The notes beneath the pieces were generated by a model. The model searched no databases, was not told the DNA's origin, and saw only the letters and a program-made list of their open reading frames with translations. From contig CAVUYY010000008.1 of the NCBI GenBank assembly GCA_963745775.1, forward strand, positions 124,001-188,000: 64,000 nt of DNA, given 5' to 3'. Positions 19,615 through 28,458 of this stretch are shown here, one piece after another. How positions within the stretch are numbered: position 1 is the first letter of the stretch; each line of letters starts with the position of its first letter. The position numbers and the translations under genes are program-made. Origin of the DNA: Gaiellasilicea sp963745775. Lineage in GTDB: Bacteria > Actinomycetota > Thermoleophilia > Gaiellales > Gaiellaceae.

Positions 19615-20709
19615 GTGCGGATCGCGGTTCCCCGAGAGTCGGCGCCCGGCGAGCGTCGCGTGGCGCTCGTCCCCGACGCGGTCTCGAAGCTCGTTGCCGC
19701 CGGGTTCGAGGTGGCCGTCGAGCGCGGCGCGGGTCTGGAGGCGGGCTTTGCGGACGAGGCATACGGCACAGCGGGCGCGTCCGTGGTGGGACGCGAGGAG
19801 CTCTACGGGGCTGCGGCGGCCGTCGTTCGCGTGGCGCCACCGAACGTCGACGAGGTCGCCGCACTGGCGCCCGGCACGGTCCTGATCGGGTTCCTGAACC
19901 CGCTCGGCGATCCGGCGGGGATCGAGCGTCTGAGCGCGCGTGGAGTCGAGGCGTTCGCGCTGGAGTCGGTGCCGAGGATCACGCGCGCCCAGTCGATGGA
20001 TGCGCTCTCGTCCCAGAGCACCGTCGCCGGGTACAAGGCTGTGATCCTCGCCGCCGACCGCCTGCCGCGCCTCTTCCCGCTCCTGATGACGGCAGCCGGC
20101 ACGGTCGCGCCGGCGAAGGTGCTCGTGCTCGGCGCAGGCGTCGCCGGTCTGCAGGCGATCGCCACCGCCCGGAGGCTCGGGGCGGTGGTCTCGGCGTTCG
20201 ACACGCGCCCGGTCGTCCAGGAGCAGGTCGAGAGCCTCGGCGCGACGTTCCTCGACCTCGGCGTCAGAGGCTCCGAGACCCAGGGCGGCTACGCCGTCGA
20301 GCTCAGCGCCGAGCAGCAGGCCCTGCAGCAGGCCGCTCTCGAAGACCGGCTCGCCGAGATGGACGTCGTCGTCACGACCGCACTCATCCCCGGTCGGCCG
20401 GCACCCCGCCTGATCCCTGCGACGGCCGTCGAGCGGATGCGTCCGGGCTCGGTGATCGTCGATCTCGCCGCCGAGACGGGAGGAAACTGCGAGCTGACGG
20501 AGCCCGGCGCCGAGATCGTGCGCTCCGGCGTGACGATCGTCGGGCTGACGAATCTCGCCGCGACGATGCCCTACCACGCGAGCCAGCTCTACGCGCGCAA
20601 CGTCTCCGCGCTCCTCCAGCATCTGGCGCCAAACGGCGAGCTCGCGCTCGACTTCGCAGACGAGATCACCGCCGGCGCCTGCGTGACCCGGAGCGTGGTG
20701 GCCGCGTGA
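19615..20709 (+). CDS. pntA: NAD(P) transhydrogenase subunit alpha, part 1 (PntAA)
   Basis: NAD(H)-binding domain I of the proton-translocating transhydrogenase, which couples hydride transfer between NADH and NADP+ to the membrane potential. It has RIAVPRESAPGERRVALVP, the KAVILAADRLPRLFPLLMTAAGT region and the nucleotide fold VLGAGVAGLQAIATARRLG. At 364 residues it lacks membrane helices, which are encoded by the next gene, as in split bacterial enzymes. The start is GTG 19615-19617. Its TGA overlaps the next GTG as GTGA. Confidence 0.92.
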   Translation: MRIAVPRESAPGERRVALVPDAVSKLVAAGFEVAVERGAGLEAGFADEAYGTAGASVVGREELYGAAAAVVRVAPPNVDEVAALAPGTVLIGFLNPLGDPAGIERLSARGVEAFALESVPRITRAQSMDALSSQSTVAGYKAVILAADRLPRLFPLLMTAAGTVAPAKVLVLGAGVAGLQAIATARRLGAVVSAFDTRPVVQEQVESLGATFLDLGVRGSETQGGYAVELSAEQQALQQAALEDRLAEMDVVVTTALIPGRPAPRLIPATAVERMRPGSVIVDLAAETGGNCELTEPGAEIVRSGVTIVGLTNLAATMPYHASQLYARNVSALLQHLAPNGELALDFADEITAGACVTRSVVAA

Positions 20710-21020
20710 GCCACAACGCGACGCTCGTGATCGAGCTGACCATCTTCGTGCTCGCGATCTTCCTGGGCTTCGAGGTGATCTCGAAGGTGCCGCCGCTCCT
20801 GCACACGCCGTTGATGTCCGGCACGAACGCGATTCACGGGATCGTGATCGTCGGGGCGATGCTCGTCGCCGGGATGGAGGGGGCGGACACCCTGACGCGC
20901 GTCGTCGGATTCGTGGCCGTCGTGCTTGCGTCGGCGAATGTCGTTGGCGGGTTCGTCGTCACCGACCGGATGCTCGAGATGTTCAAGAAACGGGAGCCGC
21001 GTGAGCGAAAGCCTGACTGA
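20706..21020 (+). CDS. NAD(P) transhydrogenase subunit alpha, part 2 (PntAB)
   Basis: A 104-residue membrane subunit of the split transhydrogenase with three predicted helices (LTIFVLAIFLGFEVI; HTPLMSGTNAIHGIVIVGAM; VVGFVAVVLASANVVGGFVV). The SGTNAIHG segment is characteristic of PntA part 2 and lines the proton path. The GTG start overlaps pntAA by four bases and its 3' end overlaps pntB by 20 bases, a tightly coupled three-gene operon. Confidence 0.93.
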   Translation: MSHNATLVIELTIFVLAIFLGFEVISKVPPLLHTPLMSGTNAIHGIVIVGAMLVAGMEGADTLTRVVGFVAVVLASANVVGGFVVTDRMLEMFKKREPRERKPD

Positions 21021-22395
21021 GCTCCTCTACCTCGTCTCGATCGTCAGCTTCATCCTCGCGCTCCGCTTCCTCTCCTCCCCCGCACGAGCGCGGCTCGGCA
21101 ATCAGATCGGGGCGCTCGGGATGCTGCTTGCGATCGTCGTCACCTTCGCTCAGCCGGAGGTCGTCAGCTACGGCCTGATTGCGGTCGGGATGGTGCTCGG
21201 CGGAGTGCTGGGTGCGGTCGGCGCGCGCCGCGTGAAGATGACCGCGATGCCGCAGATGGTGGCGCTCTTCAACGGCGTCGGCGGGGGCGCAGCGGCGCTC
21301 GTGTCACTCGCGGAGTTCCACAATCGCGCATCGGCGGACGGCGGCCTGCCGGTGGACGTCGCAATCGCAATCGTGCTGTCGGCGCTGATCGGGGCGATCT
21401 CGTTCTCCGGCTCGCTCGTCGCCTTCGCGAAGCTGCAGGAACTGATCCAGGGCCGACCGATCACCTACGCCGGCCAGCAGATCGTGAACGGCTTGATTCT
21501 CCTCGCGTCTCTCGGCTGCGGGATCGCGATCGCCGCCGGCGCTACGAGCGAGTGGCTACTGGTGGCGCTCGTCGTCGGCGCGCTCGCGTTCGGCGCGCTC
21601 TTCGTGCTTCCGATCGGAGGCGCGGACATGCCCGTCGTGATCTCGCTCCTGAACGCCTTCACGGGTCTGGCCGCGGCCGCCACCGGGTTCGAGCTCGAGA
21701 ACAACGTCCTGATCGTCAGCGGCGCGCTCGTCGGCGCGTCGGGAACGCTGCTGACGCTGATGATGGGGAAGGCGATGAACCGGACGATCGGCAACGTTCT
21801 CTTCGGCGCCTTCGGAACGGTCGCCGTGGGAACCGAGGCGGCAGCCGCAAGCGACGACGGACGCACGGTGCGCGCGACCACCGCCGACGACGTGGCGATC
21901 ATGCTGACCTACGCGCGTCGGGTCGTCGTCGTCCCCGGCTATGGGCTCGCCGTCGCTCAGGCCCAACACGACGTCCGCGGTCTCGCCGAGCTGCTGGAGG
22001 AGCGCGGGGTCGACGTTCGCTACGCGATCCATCCCGTCGCCGGGCGGATGCCCGGACACATGAACGTGCTGCTCGCCGAGGCGAACGTGCCCTACACCCA
22101 ACTCCACGAGATGGAGGAGATCAACCCCGAGTTCAGCCGGACGGACGTGGCGCTCGTGATCGGGGCGAACGACGTCACGAACCCGGCGGCCCGCGACACG
22201 CCCGCGAGCCCGATCTACGGGATGCCGATTCTCGACGTGGATCACGCCGCCGCCGTCGTCGTCCTGAAGCGCGGCATGAGCCCTGGCTTCGCCGGCATCG
22301 ACAACGCGCTCTACCTCGATCCGAAGACCCAGATGCTCTTCGGCGACGCCAAGGACTCGGTGGTGCGGCTGTCGGCCGCGGTGAAGGCGCTCTAG
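21001..22395 (+). CDS. pntB: NAD(P) transhydrogenase subunit beta
   Basis: A 464-residue beta subunit: about nine membrane helices (LLYLVSIVSFILALRFLSS onward), then the NADP(H)-binding domain III with VVVPGYGLAVAQAQH, IHPVAGRMPGHMNVLLAEA, GANDVTNPAA and the signature RGMSPGFAGIDNALY. I chose GTG 21001-21003 because homologues begin close to the first helix; the open frame extends 25 codons further upstream into pntAB. Two stacked hairpins follow the stop. Confidence 0.93.
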   Translation: MSESLTELLYLVSIVSFILALRFLSSPARARLGNQIGALGMLLAIVVTFAQPEVVSYGLIAVGMVLGGVLGAVGARRVKMTAMPQMVALFNGVGGGAAALVSLAEFHNRASADGGLPVDVAIAIVLSALIGAISFSGSLVAFAKLQELIQGRPITYAGQQIVNGLILLASLGCGIAIAAGATSEWLLVALVVGALAFGALFVLPIGGADMPVVISLLNAFTGLAAAATGFELENNVLIVSGALVGASGTLLTLMMGKAMNRTIGNVLFGAFGTVAVGTEAAAASDDGRTVRATTADDVAIMLTYARRVVVVPGYGLAVAQAQHDVRGLAELLEERGVDVRYAIHPVAGRMPGHMNVLLAEANVPYTQLHEMEEINPEFSRTDVALVIGANDVTNPAARDTPASPIYGMPILDVDHAAAVVVLKRGMSPGFAGIDNALYLDPKTQMLFGDAKDSVVRLSAAVKAL

Positions 22396-22415
22396 GTAGC
22401 TCGACCGAGCATCGC

Positions 22416-22448
22416 GGTTGGTGGTGGGTCGAAGACCCGCCACCAACC
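22416..22448 (+). terminator. Hairpin after pntB
   Basis: A 15-bp stem (GGTTGGTGGTGGGTC / GACCCGCCACCAACC, one G-U pair) closes on the three-base loop GAA. It sits 21 bases after the pntB stop. There is no clear U-tract, so it is either a GC-type intrinsic terminator or an mRNA-end stabiliser. The strength of the stem makes chance unlikely. Confidence 0.6.
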
Positions 22449-22469
22449 CCCCACCCTTCTTGGGTGGGG
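22449..22469 (+). terminator. Second hairpin directly abutting the first
   Basis: CCCCACCC and GGGTGGGG form an 8-bp stem around TTCTT, beginning at the base after the first hairpin ends. The pair together separates the transhydrogenase operon from the cyclodeaminase-like gene. Confidence 0.5.
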
Positions 22470-22539
22470 CAATCGTTGCACGGGCGCAAGCACAGAGGTG
22501 CAACGGATCTGGGTCAGTTGTGCAACTACCCTTCCACCG

Positions 22540-23476
22540 ATGGTGCCGTTCTTCAGCGCCCGCGATGTCGCTGCGGCGGTGCCACCCCACTCGGCCTACG
22601 AGGCTGTCCGGAGGGCGTTCGAGGCCCATGCCCGTCGCGAATGGACGATGCAGCCGAAGCTGTACGTCACGAACTATCCCGCTGGAGACTTTCGGGCCAT
22701 GCCGGCGCTCGGCGGCGGCCACGCGTTGCTCAAGTGGGTGACCTCGTTTCCCGGCAACCCGGCGCTCGGGCTACCGACCGTGACCGGTCTCGTCGTCCTC
22801 TCGAATGCCGATACGGGCCTCGTCGAGGCGATCCTGGACGCCGGAGCCGTGACGGCGCTTCGCACGGGCGCCGCCGCCGTGCTCGCCGCGGACGTCCTCG
22901 GCCGGCCGGACGCCGAGACGGCTGCGGTCATCGGGGCGGGCGTGAACGGCAGCGCGGCCGCGCGGACGTTCGCCTCCCTCGGCCGATCTGTCTCGCTGTG
23001 GGACGTCGACCAAGCCCGCGCCGAGGCAGTGGCCGCTGAGCTCGGCGTTGAGGTTGCCGAGAGCAGAGACGAGGCCTTGGCCGCCGACCTGCTCGTCACC
23101 GTGACACCGGGACGCGAGATCCTGCTCGGGCAGGGATCGCTGCTCCCGGGCCAGCACGTCAGCCTGATGGGCGCCGATGGCCCCGGCAAAGCCGAGATCG
23201 CGATCGGAGAGATCGCCCGGGCCCGCGTCTTCTGCGACGAGTGGGAACAGGCCAGCCACGGTGGCGAGCTGGCCGCCGCCGTCGCCGCCGGCGCCATCGG
23301 ACGTGAGGACGTGACGGAGCTCGGCGCCGTCCTGATCGGGACTGCGGCTGGCCGCACGTCGCGAACGGAGATCACAATTTTCGATTCGACCGGTCTCGCG
23401 ATCCAGGATCTTGCGATCGCGAAGGCTGCGCTCGCTCGAGCCGACGAGCTGGAGCTCGTGCGGACTCGAGCTCTAG
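22540..23476 (+). CDS. Ornithine cyclodeaminase/mu-crystallin family protein (3' frame break)
   Basis: Member of the ornithine cyclodeaminase/mu-crystallin family: NAD(P)-dependent enzymes acting on imino or amino acids. Motifs include the N-terminal RAMPALGGGHALLKWVTSFPGN, DAGAVTALRTGAAAVLAADVL, the Rossmann motif AVIGAGVNGSAAARTF and ITIFDSTGLAIQDLA. The start is ATG 22540-22542 without an obvious ribosome-binding site. The open frame runs on to 24003 through the convergent oxidase gene; a +1 break in the last codons would instead end it at TAG 23474-23476, sharing CTAG with that gene and giving 311 residues, normal for the family. I prefer the short version. Confidence 0.78.
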
Positions 23477-24597
23477 ACGAGAACGCGAGCGGGATCGAAA
23501 AGCTCGAGCTCGGGCGGGCCTTCGCCGAGGATCGCAGCCGCGACGAGCTGACCGCACACGAATCCGAGCACGTTGCCATGTCCGGTGTAGCCGGCCGCGA
23601 CCCAGAGCCCCTCGCGCCGCCCGCGTACCGCGCCCGCGAGCGGACGTCCGTCAGGGCTCGAGCCGAAGATTCCGGCCCACCGGTGCGTGATCTTGGGCAG
23701 CGAGCCGACGAGCTCGACGAGCAACGACTCGAGCCGTTCCTGGATCACCTGCGTCAGGGCCTCTTCGCTCGTGTTCTCGGTTTCGTCGGCGCCGCGTCTC
23801 CCACCGGCGACGAGACGCCGGTCGGGCGTCTGCTGCCAGTAGTCGAAGCCGCGCCGCGCGTAGTGCGGATACGGGAACAGGAGCTCCGAGAGCGGCTCTG
23901 TGACGACGACCTGGTTGCGGACAGGGCCGATGACCGCATCGAGCTCGGGGACGAGCCCGTGCGTGTACCCGTCGGTCGCGATCACCACGTTCGGCGCCCT
24001 TAGCTCGCCGAGCGACGCGACCCGTAAGCGCTCTCGGAGCTCGGCTCCGGCAGCGGCCGCGTGCTGCGCGAGCCGCCGCACCCATCGAGCCGGCTGGATC
24101 GCACCGTCGGGGAGATGCCTGATCCCCCCCGCGAAGCGTGCGAGCTGAGGCGGGAGCCGATCGAGCCACTCGACCGGGAACCCATCCTCCTCGAGCGCGC
24201 GAAACTCGACCTCGAGCTCGGCCAGCTCGGCCTCATCGGAGGCGAGGCGCAGGCTGCCGGTTTGGCGGTATGCGTCGCCCGCGAGCGCTTGGATCTGTTG
24301 GAGTCCGCGCTCGGTCAGCTCCCAGAACGCCTTCGCGCGGTCGAGTCCGAGCGTCCTACGAGCCTCGTCATAGGGCATCGCTCCACCGCGCAACGCAAAG
24401 CCACCGTTTCGACCGCTCGCGCCGCCCGCGATGGTGCGGGCCTCGTAGAGGCGGACGCGCACGCCCGCCCGCGCCAGCACGAGCGCGCACGAGCAACCCG
24501 TGACTCCGCCGCCGACGATCTCCACCTCGGGCTCGCCGACCAACTGTCGGAGCCGCAGCGGCTCGGCGAGCTCGGCGAGCCAGAAGGAATCGGCCAT
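23473..24597 (-). CDS. FAD-dependent amine/amino-acid oxidase (DAO type)
   Basis: A 374-residue DAO-fold flavoenzyme. The N-terminal dinucleotide motif is VEIVGGGVTGCSCALVLARAG (shown to G20 of the stretch as VEIVGGGVTGC), followed by ASGRNGGFALRGG as in gamma-glutamylputrescine and related amine oxidases, and a C-terminal AAGYTGHGNVLGFVCG. It oxidises an amine or imino substrate to release H2O2; which one is not determined. Convergence with the cyclodeaminase-like gene, sharing CTAG, suggests linked amine or proline/ornithine metabolism, but this is inference. Confidence 0.83.
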   Translation of the reverse strand: MADSFWLAELAEPLRLRQLVGEPEVEIVGGGVTGCSCALVLARAGVRVRLYEARTIAGGASGRNGGFALRGGAMPYDEARRTLGLDRAKAFWELTERGLQQIQALAGDAYRQTGSLRLASDEAELAELEVEFRALEEDGFPVEWLDRLPPQLARFAGGIRHLPDGAIQPARWVRRLAQHAAAAGAELRERLRVASLGELRAPNVVIATDGYTHGLVPELDAVIGPVRNQVVVTEPLSELLFPYPHYARRGFDYWQQTPDRRLVAGGRRGADETENTSEEALTQVIQERLESLLVELVGSLPKITHRWAGIFGSSPDGRPLAGAVRGRREGLWVAAGYTGHGNVLGFVCGQLVAAAILGEGPPELELFDPARVLV

Positions 24598-24606
24598 GCG
24601 GCGATG

Positions 24607-25597
24607 CTAACGAGCCACCACACGCACGATTCCCTCCTCGACGCTCACGGCGCCTGCCAGCTCGAGCATCGTCAAGATCCCGGCGAGCTCGCCGGCGCCG
24701 AGCCCCGTCGCTCGAGCCAACTCGTCGGCATCGCTTGCTGCCTGGCGGACCTGTTCGAGCACGGCCGCGGCCTCGGGATCGAGCACAGGCTCGACGCGCT
24801 TCGAGCGGCGAAAGCCCGAAGCTCTCGAGCACGTCGGCGCTCCCGGTGCACGGCGTCGCGCCCAGCCGGAGCAGCGCATTCGAGCCGGCAGACAGCGCAG
24901 ACGTGATCTCGCCGGGAACGGCGAACACCTCCCGTCCTTCCTCGAGCGCCAGGTCGGCCGTGATCAGCGCACCGCTCCGTTCTCGCGCCTCGACGACCAC
25001 CGTGGCCGCGCAGAGGCCGGCGACGATGCGATTCCGTGCTGGGAATCGCCACGGGGCGGGCTCGATCCCCGGCGCGTACTCGCTCACGATCAGACCGGCA
25101 GCGGCGATCTCACGCGCAAGCGGCCGATGCGCGGCGGGATAGTCGCGGTCGATCCCGCAACCGAGCACCGCGACCGTCGCTCCGCCTGCCTCGAGCGTGC
25201 CACGGTGAGCCTCCCCGTCGACTCCTCGAGCCAGCCCGCTCACGACCACGAGCCCGGCGGCGCCGAGGTCGCGGGCCAGGCTGCGTGCGACCTGACGGCC
25301 ATACGCGGAGCAGGCGCGTGCGCCCACGATTGCGACAGCCGGGCGACTCAGCAGCTCCAGCGCGCCGGAGCCGCGCAGGAAGAGGCCAGGCGGTGGATCG
25401 TGGATCGCGCGAAGGAGCGGCGGGAACGCCGACTCCGAGCGTCCGACGAAGCGAAAGCCACGCTCCGCGAGCCGCCGCAACTCCGCCGGGCCGTCAAATG
25501 AGGCCTTGAAGCGCGAGAACCGCGCGCTCCGCGGCTCGGCGACCAGGTGCGACTCCGTTACCGCTGCGAACGAGGCGAGCGCAAGCTCGTCGATCAC
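24607..25597 (-). CDS. dprA: DNA-processing protein DprA (one frame break)
   Basis: Single-strand-DNA-binding protein that loads RecA during natural transformation. The Rossmann-like core shows AIVGARACSAYGRQVAR, VSGLARGVDGEAHRG, AVLGCGIDRDYPAAH, FPARNRIVAGL and GALITADLALEEGR; the C-terminus has the DprA winged-helix (VLEQVRQAASDADELARATG to GAVSVEEGIV). A +1 break near 24793-24801 separates the core from the winged helix; corrected length is 329 residues. The GTG start at 25595-25597 overlaps the comM stop as GTGA. Confidence 0.9.
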
Positions 25598-27052
25598 GCC
25601 GCCAGCTCCTTCGGCGAGCGGTAGGCGAGCGCCTCCGCGACGTGCTCGGACTCGACCGCGTCCGCATGGGCCAGTGCCGCGGCCGTGCGCGCGACTCGAG
25701 CAACGCGGGCACGACCCCGGCCGGAGAGCGGGAGCCGCTCGACAGCCCGCGTCAGCAGCTCGTCGGCCGCCTTCGTTCGGTTCGGCGTGGCGGCGCGCAG
25801 TCGAGCGCGTGCCTCGGCGACGCGCAGACGCACGGGCTTCGACCCCTCGGAAGCCCCTGCGGCGAGCTCGACGGCTCGCGGTCGCGGCATGGTCACGACG
25901 AGATCGAAACGATCGAGGAGAGCTCGCGAGAGCTTGTCGCGGAACGCCGCGAGCCGCTGCGGCGAGCACGAGCACTCGGCCGCAGGGTCTCCTCGACCGG
26001 CACATGGGCAGAGGTTCATCGTTGCAACGAGCTGGAACCGAGCCGGGAAGAGCGCCTGACCGCTCGCTCGCGCGATCGCGATCAGCCCGTCCTCGAGCGG
26101 CTGTCGCAGAGCTTCGAGCGCCGGCCGCTGAAACTCCGGCAGCTCGTCGAGGAGCAGCACACCGCGGTGGGCAAGGCTTGCCTCACCGGGGCGAGGACCA
26201 GGGCCGCCACCCACGATCGCGGCGGTGGACGCGCTGTGGTGCGGCGCGCGAAACGGCGCGCGCGAGACGAGCGGTCGTTCCGGAGCGAAGCAGCCCTGCG
26301 ACCGAATGGATCCTGGTCACCTCGAGCGCCTCCGACGGTGCGAGGAGCGGCAGGATCCCGGGCAGCCTGCGGCCGAGCATCGTCTTGCCGGTGCCGGGCG
26401 GACCGGCGAGGAGGAGGTTGTGGCCGCCTGCAGCCGCGAGCTCGAGCGCCCGCCGAGCCCGCTCCTGGCCGCGAACGTCGGCGAGATCGGGCGGCTCGGG
26501 CTCGACGGCTTCGTCGGGTGGATCCACCGGAGGTGGTCGGAGCTCGCCCCGGAGGTAGGCGACCGCTTCGCCGAGATGCCGCACGGGGATCGCCTGCACC
26601 CCGGCGAGCTCGGCCTCGGCCGCAGACTCCGGCGCGCAGAGAATCAGGTCGAGCCCGATGCTTCTCGCACCCTCGGCGACCGCGAACGCGCCGCGGACCG
26701 GTCGGATCCGTCCGTCCAGTGCCAGCTCACCGACCGCCGCGTGCTCGGCGAGCCGCTCTGCCGGCACCTGGCGCGAGGCGGCGAGGACCGCAAGCGCGAT
26801 CGCGAGGTCGAAGCCAGAACCCTCCTTGCGCAGGCCGGCGGGCGCCAGATTGACCGTGATCCGCCGGTCGAGCGGCCATTCGAGCGACGCCGACGACACG
26901 CCGCTCCGGACGCGATGCTTCGCTTCCTGACACGCGCGGTCGGCCAACCCGACGATTGCGAAGCCGGGAACGCCCCGCTCGAGGTGCGCCTCGACCTCGA
27001 CCCGCCTCGGCTCGAGACCGACCAGAGCGTGGGTGACTGCGCGCGCGAGCAC
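25594..27052 (-). CDS. comM: ComM/YifB Mg-chelatase-like AAA+ ATPase (one frame break)
   Basis: AAA+ helicase implicated in branch migration during natural transformation. The N-terminal Lon-protease-like domain (VEVEAHLERGVPGFAIVGL, NLAPAGLRKEGSGFDLAIAL) is followed by the ATPase with Walker A LAGPPGTGKTML, the Walker B LLLDELPEF, and the C-terminal CPCAGRGDPAAECSC cysteine insert and LSGRGRARV sensor. One extra A at about 26284 breaks the frame between HSVAGLL and RPERPLVSRAPFRAPHHSAS; corrected length is 485 residues. The start is GTG 27050-27052 (VLARAVTHAL). Confidence 0.9.
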
Positions 27053-27099
27053 GCTCTCGACGTTACGGAGGAAGCTGTGACGGAAGCGCTACGGCTTCG

Positions 27100-28242
27100 T
27101 CAACGATGTGTGGCAATCAGGATCGACTCGAAGTACTCGCCCGCACGCCGTCCCGTCCGTCGGTTGACGTGGCGCTCGAGCCGGTCGGAGAGCTCGAGCC
27201 CGGCCCTGCGCAGGATCTCCGGATAGAGCACCCGCCGGTCGTTCACGACGATGCAGACCGGCGCACCTGGACGAAGCGACTCGGCGACCCGTCGGAGCAC
27301 TGTCGCGATCCCAGCGGTGTACTCCTCGATCGCCGCTCGACTCGTGCCCCTCGCCGCCGCGCCCACCTCGCGCTCCCGCAGGTCGTCGAGCCCGAGGAGC
27401 TCGTAGGCGTAGCGATGCTGCTCGTGATAGTCGATCAGGCCCGGATACGGAGGCGACGTGACGACGCCGTCATACGGCCCGCCCAGCTCGAGCTCGCGCG
27501 CGTCGCCGTGGAGGACGACCGCCGCCCGCCTCCGGTCACGGACCTTGGCGAACGCCTCGAGCCGGGCCAGCGTGTCGAGGAGATAGCGCGAGAGGAACCT
27601 GGCCGCACCCTCGACCGGCCGGCACGTGCGGCGGTGCTTGTGACACCAGTACTCCTCGAGCTGGGGCTCGCGCGGAAAGTCGAGATCGAAGTGGGTCGTC
27701 CGTCGCGCGGAACGCGCCGCGCGGGCCAGCACGACGCGCATGACATCGGCGTGGCCGTAGCGCGGTAGCTCTGCTCGAAAGTGCAGCAGCTCCGCCGCGG
27801 CTCCCGGGGCATACCAGTCCGCGATGTAACCGCGTGGTTTCGCGCGCGAACGGCCGAGGCGCGAGCGAGCTTCCAGAACCTCCTGCTCGAGCGCGCCGAG
27901 GTCGTAGTCCGCGGTCTTCACCCGCATCAGGAGCGCGTTGAACGCTGCGACGTCGGCGCCGACCGCGTCGTAGCCCGACTCCAGCGCCTGCACGAGCGTC
28001 GTGCCCGAGCCGCCGAAGGGATCGAGCACCCGGCCACCCGGGCTCACGTAGCGCTCGAGAAGCGCCTCCACGAGCTGGGGGACGAACTTGCCCAGATACG
28101 GGTGGAGCCGGTGGACGTGCTTCGTGCGTTCGCGCTCCGGCAACTCCGCCTCGGACCACGAAAGCGCGTGGTCGACCTGGGGGTAGAGCTGTGCCTGCGT
28201 CCGCGCCACGCCGACGGATTCGCCGCCGCTCGGCAAACCCAT
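27100..28242 (-). CDS. Solitary DNA methyltransferase (beta-class, N4-C or N6-A)
   Basis: A 380-residue amino-methyltransferase. The order is an N-terminal LHPYLGKFVPQLVEALLERY, AdoMet motif I DPFGGSGTTLVQAL (about residues 75-88), and catalytic motif IV TSPPYPGLIDYHE (about 255). TSPPY places it with N4-cytosine or beta-class N6-adenine enzymes. No restriction gene, specificity subunit or Vsr nuclease is adjacent, so it looks like an orphan methylase. It lies upstream of comM with a 47-base gap. The target sequence is unknown. The start is ATG 28240-28242. Confidence 0.8.
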   Translation of the reverse strand: MGLPSGGESVGVARTQAQLYPQVDHALSWSEAELPERERTKHVHRLHPYLGKFVPQLVEALLERYVSPGGRVLDPFGGSGTTLVQALESGYDAVGADVAAFNALLMRVKTADYDLGALEQEVLEARSRLGRSRAKPRGYIADWYAPGAAAELLHFRAELPRYGHADVMRVVLARAARSARRTTHFDLDFPREPQLEEYWCHKHRRTCRPVEGAARFLSRYLLDTLARLEAFAKVRDRRRAAVVLHGDARELELGGPYDGVVTSPPYPGLIDYHEQHRYAYELLGLDDLREREVGAAARGTSRAAIEEYTAGIATVLRRVAESLRPGAPVCIVVNDRRVLYPEILRRAGLELSDRLERHVNRRTGRRAGEYFESILIATHR

Positions 28243-28255
28243 TCTGCTCGCCGCG

Positions 28256-28456
28256 TTAGCTCAGTCGGCCGCGCGCGTCGGTGTCCGACGGCTCGTCGGG
28301 AAGCTCGAGGGCGACCGCGCTGCCGCCAAGCGGGCGCCGCGGTGGGCCGGACGGGACGAGCGCCGGCTCCGCGTCGGGTGGGATCGGCGGCGGTTCCGGC
28401 GGCGGCGCGAGCCCGAGAGCCCGCTTGACCCGCCGCCAGAGTCCGCCTCCGCGCAC
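28256..28456 (-). CDS. Small proline-rich hypothetical protein downstream of htpX
   Basis: A 66-codon open frame starting GTG 28454-28456, two bases after the htpX stop, and ending TAA. It opens with a basic, tryptophan-containing helix (RGGGLWRRVKRALGL), followed by a proline-rich linker and an acidic end (ELPDEPSDTDARG). I do not recognise it. The tight spacing to htpX and normal base use support coding, but no family motif confirms it. Confidence 0.42.
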   Translation of the reverse strand: MRGGGLWRRVKRALGLAPPPEPPPIPPDAEPALVPSGPPRRPLGGSAVALELPDEPSDTDARGRLS

Positions 28457-28458
28457 CG

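Noticed and set aside
23477..24003. Read-through of the cyclodeaminase-like frame across the convergent oxidase gene
   Set aside because: The family ends near residue 311, the extra part is antisense to a conserved FAD enzyme, and a one-base frame correction gives a stop shared with it as CTAG.
28249..28300. tRNA-like 5' end (GCGTTAGCTCAGTCGG) next to the methyltransferase start
   Set aside because: The D-arm-like string is not followed by a possible anticodon arm or T arm, and no acceptor partner exists downstream. It also overlaps the 3' end of the small htpX-linked frame.
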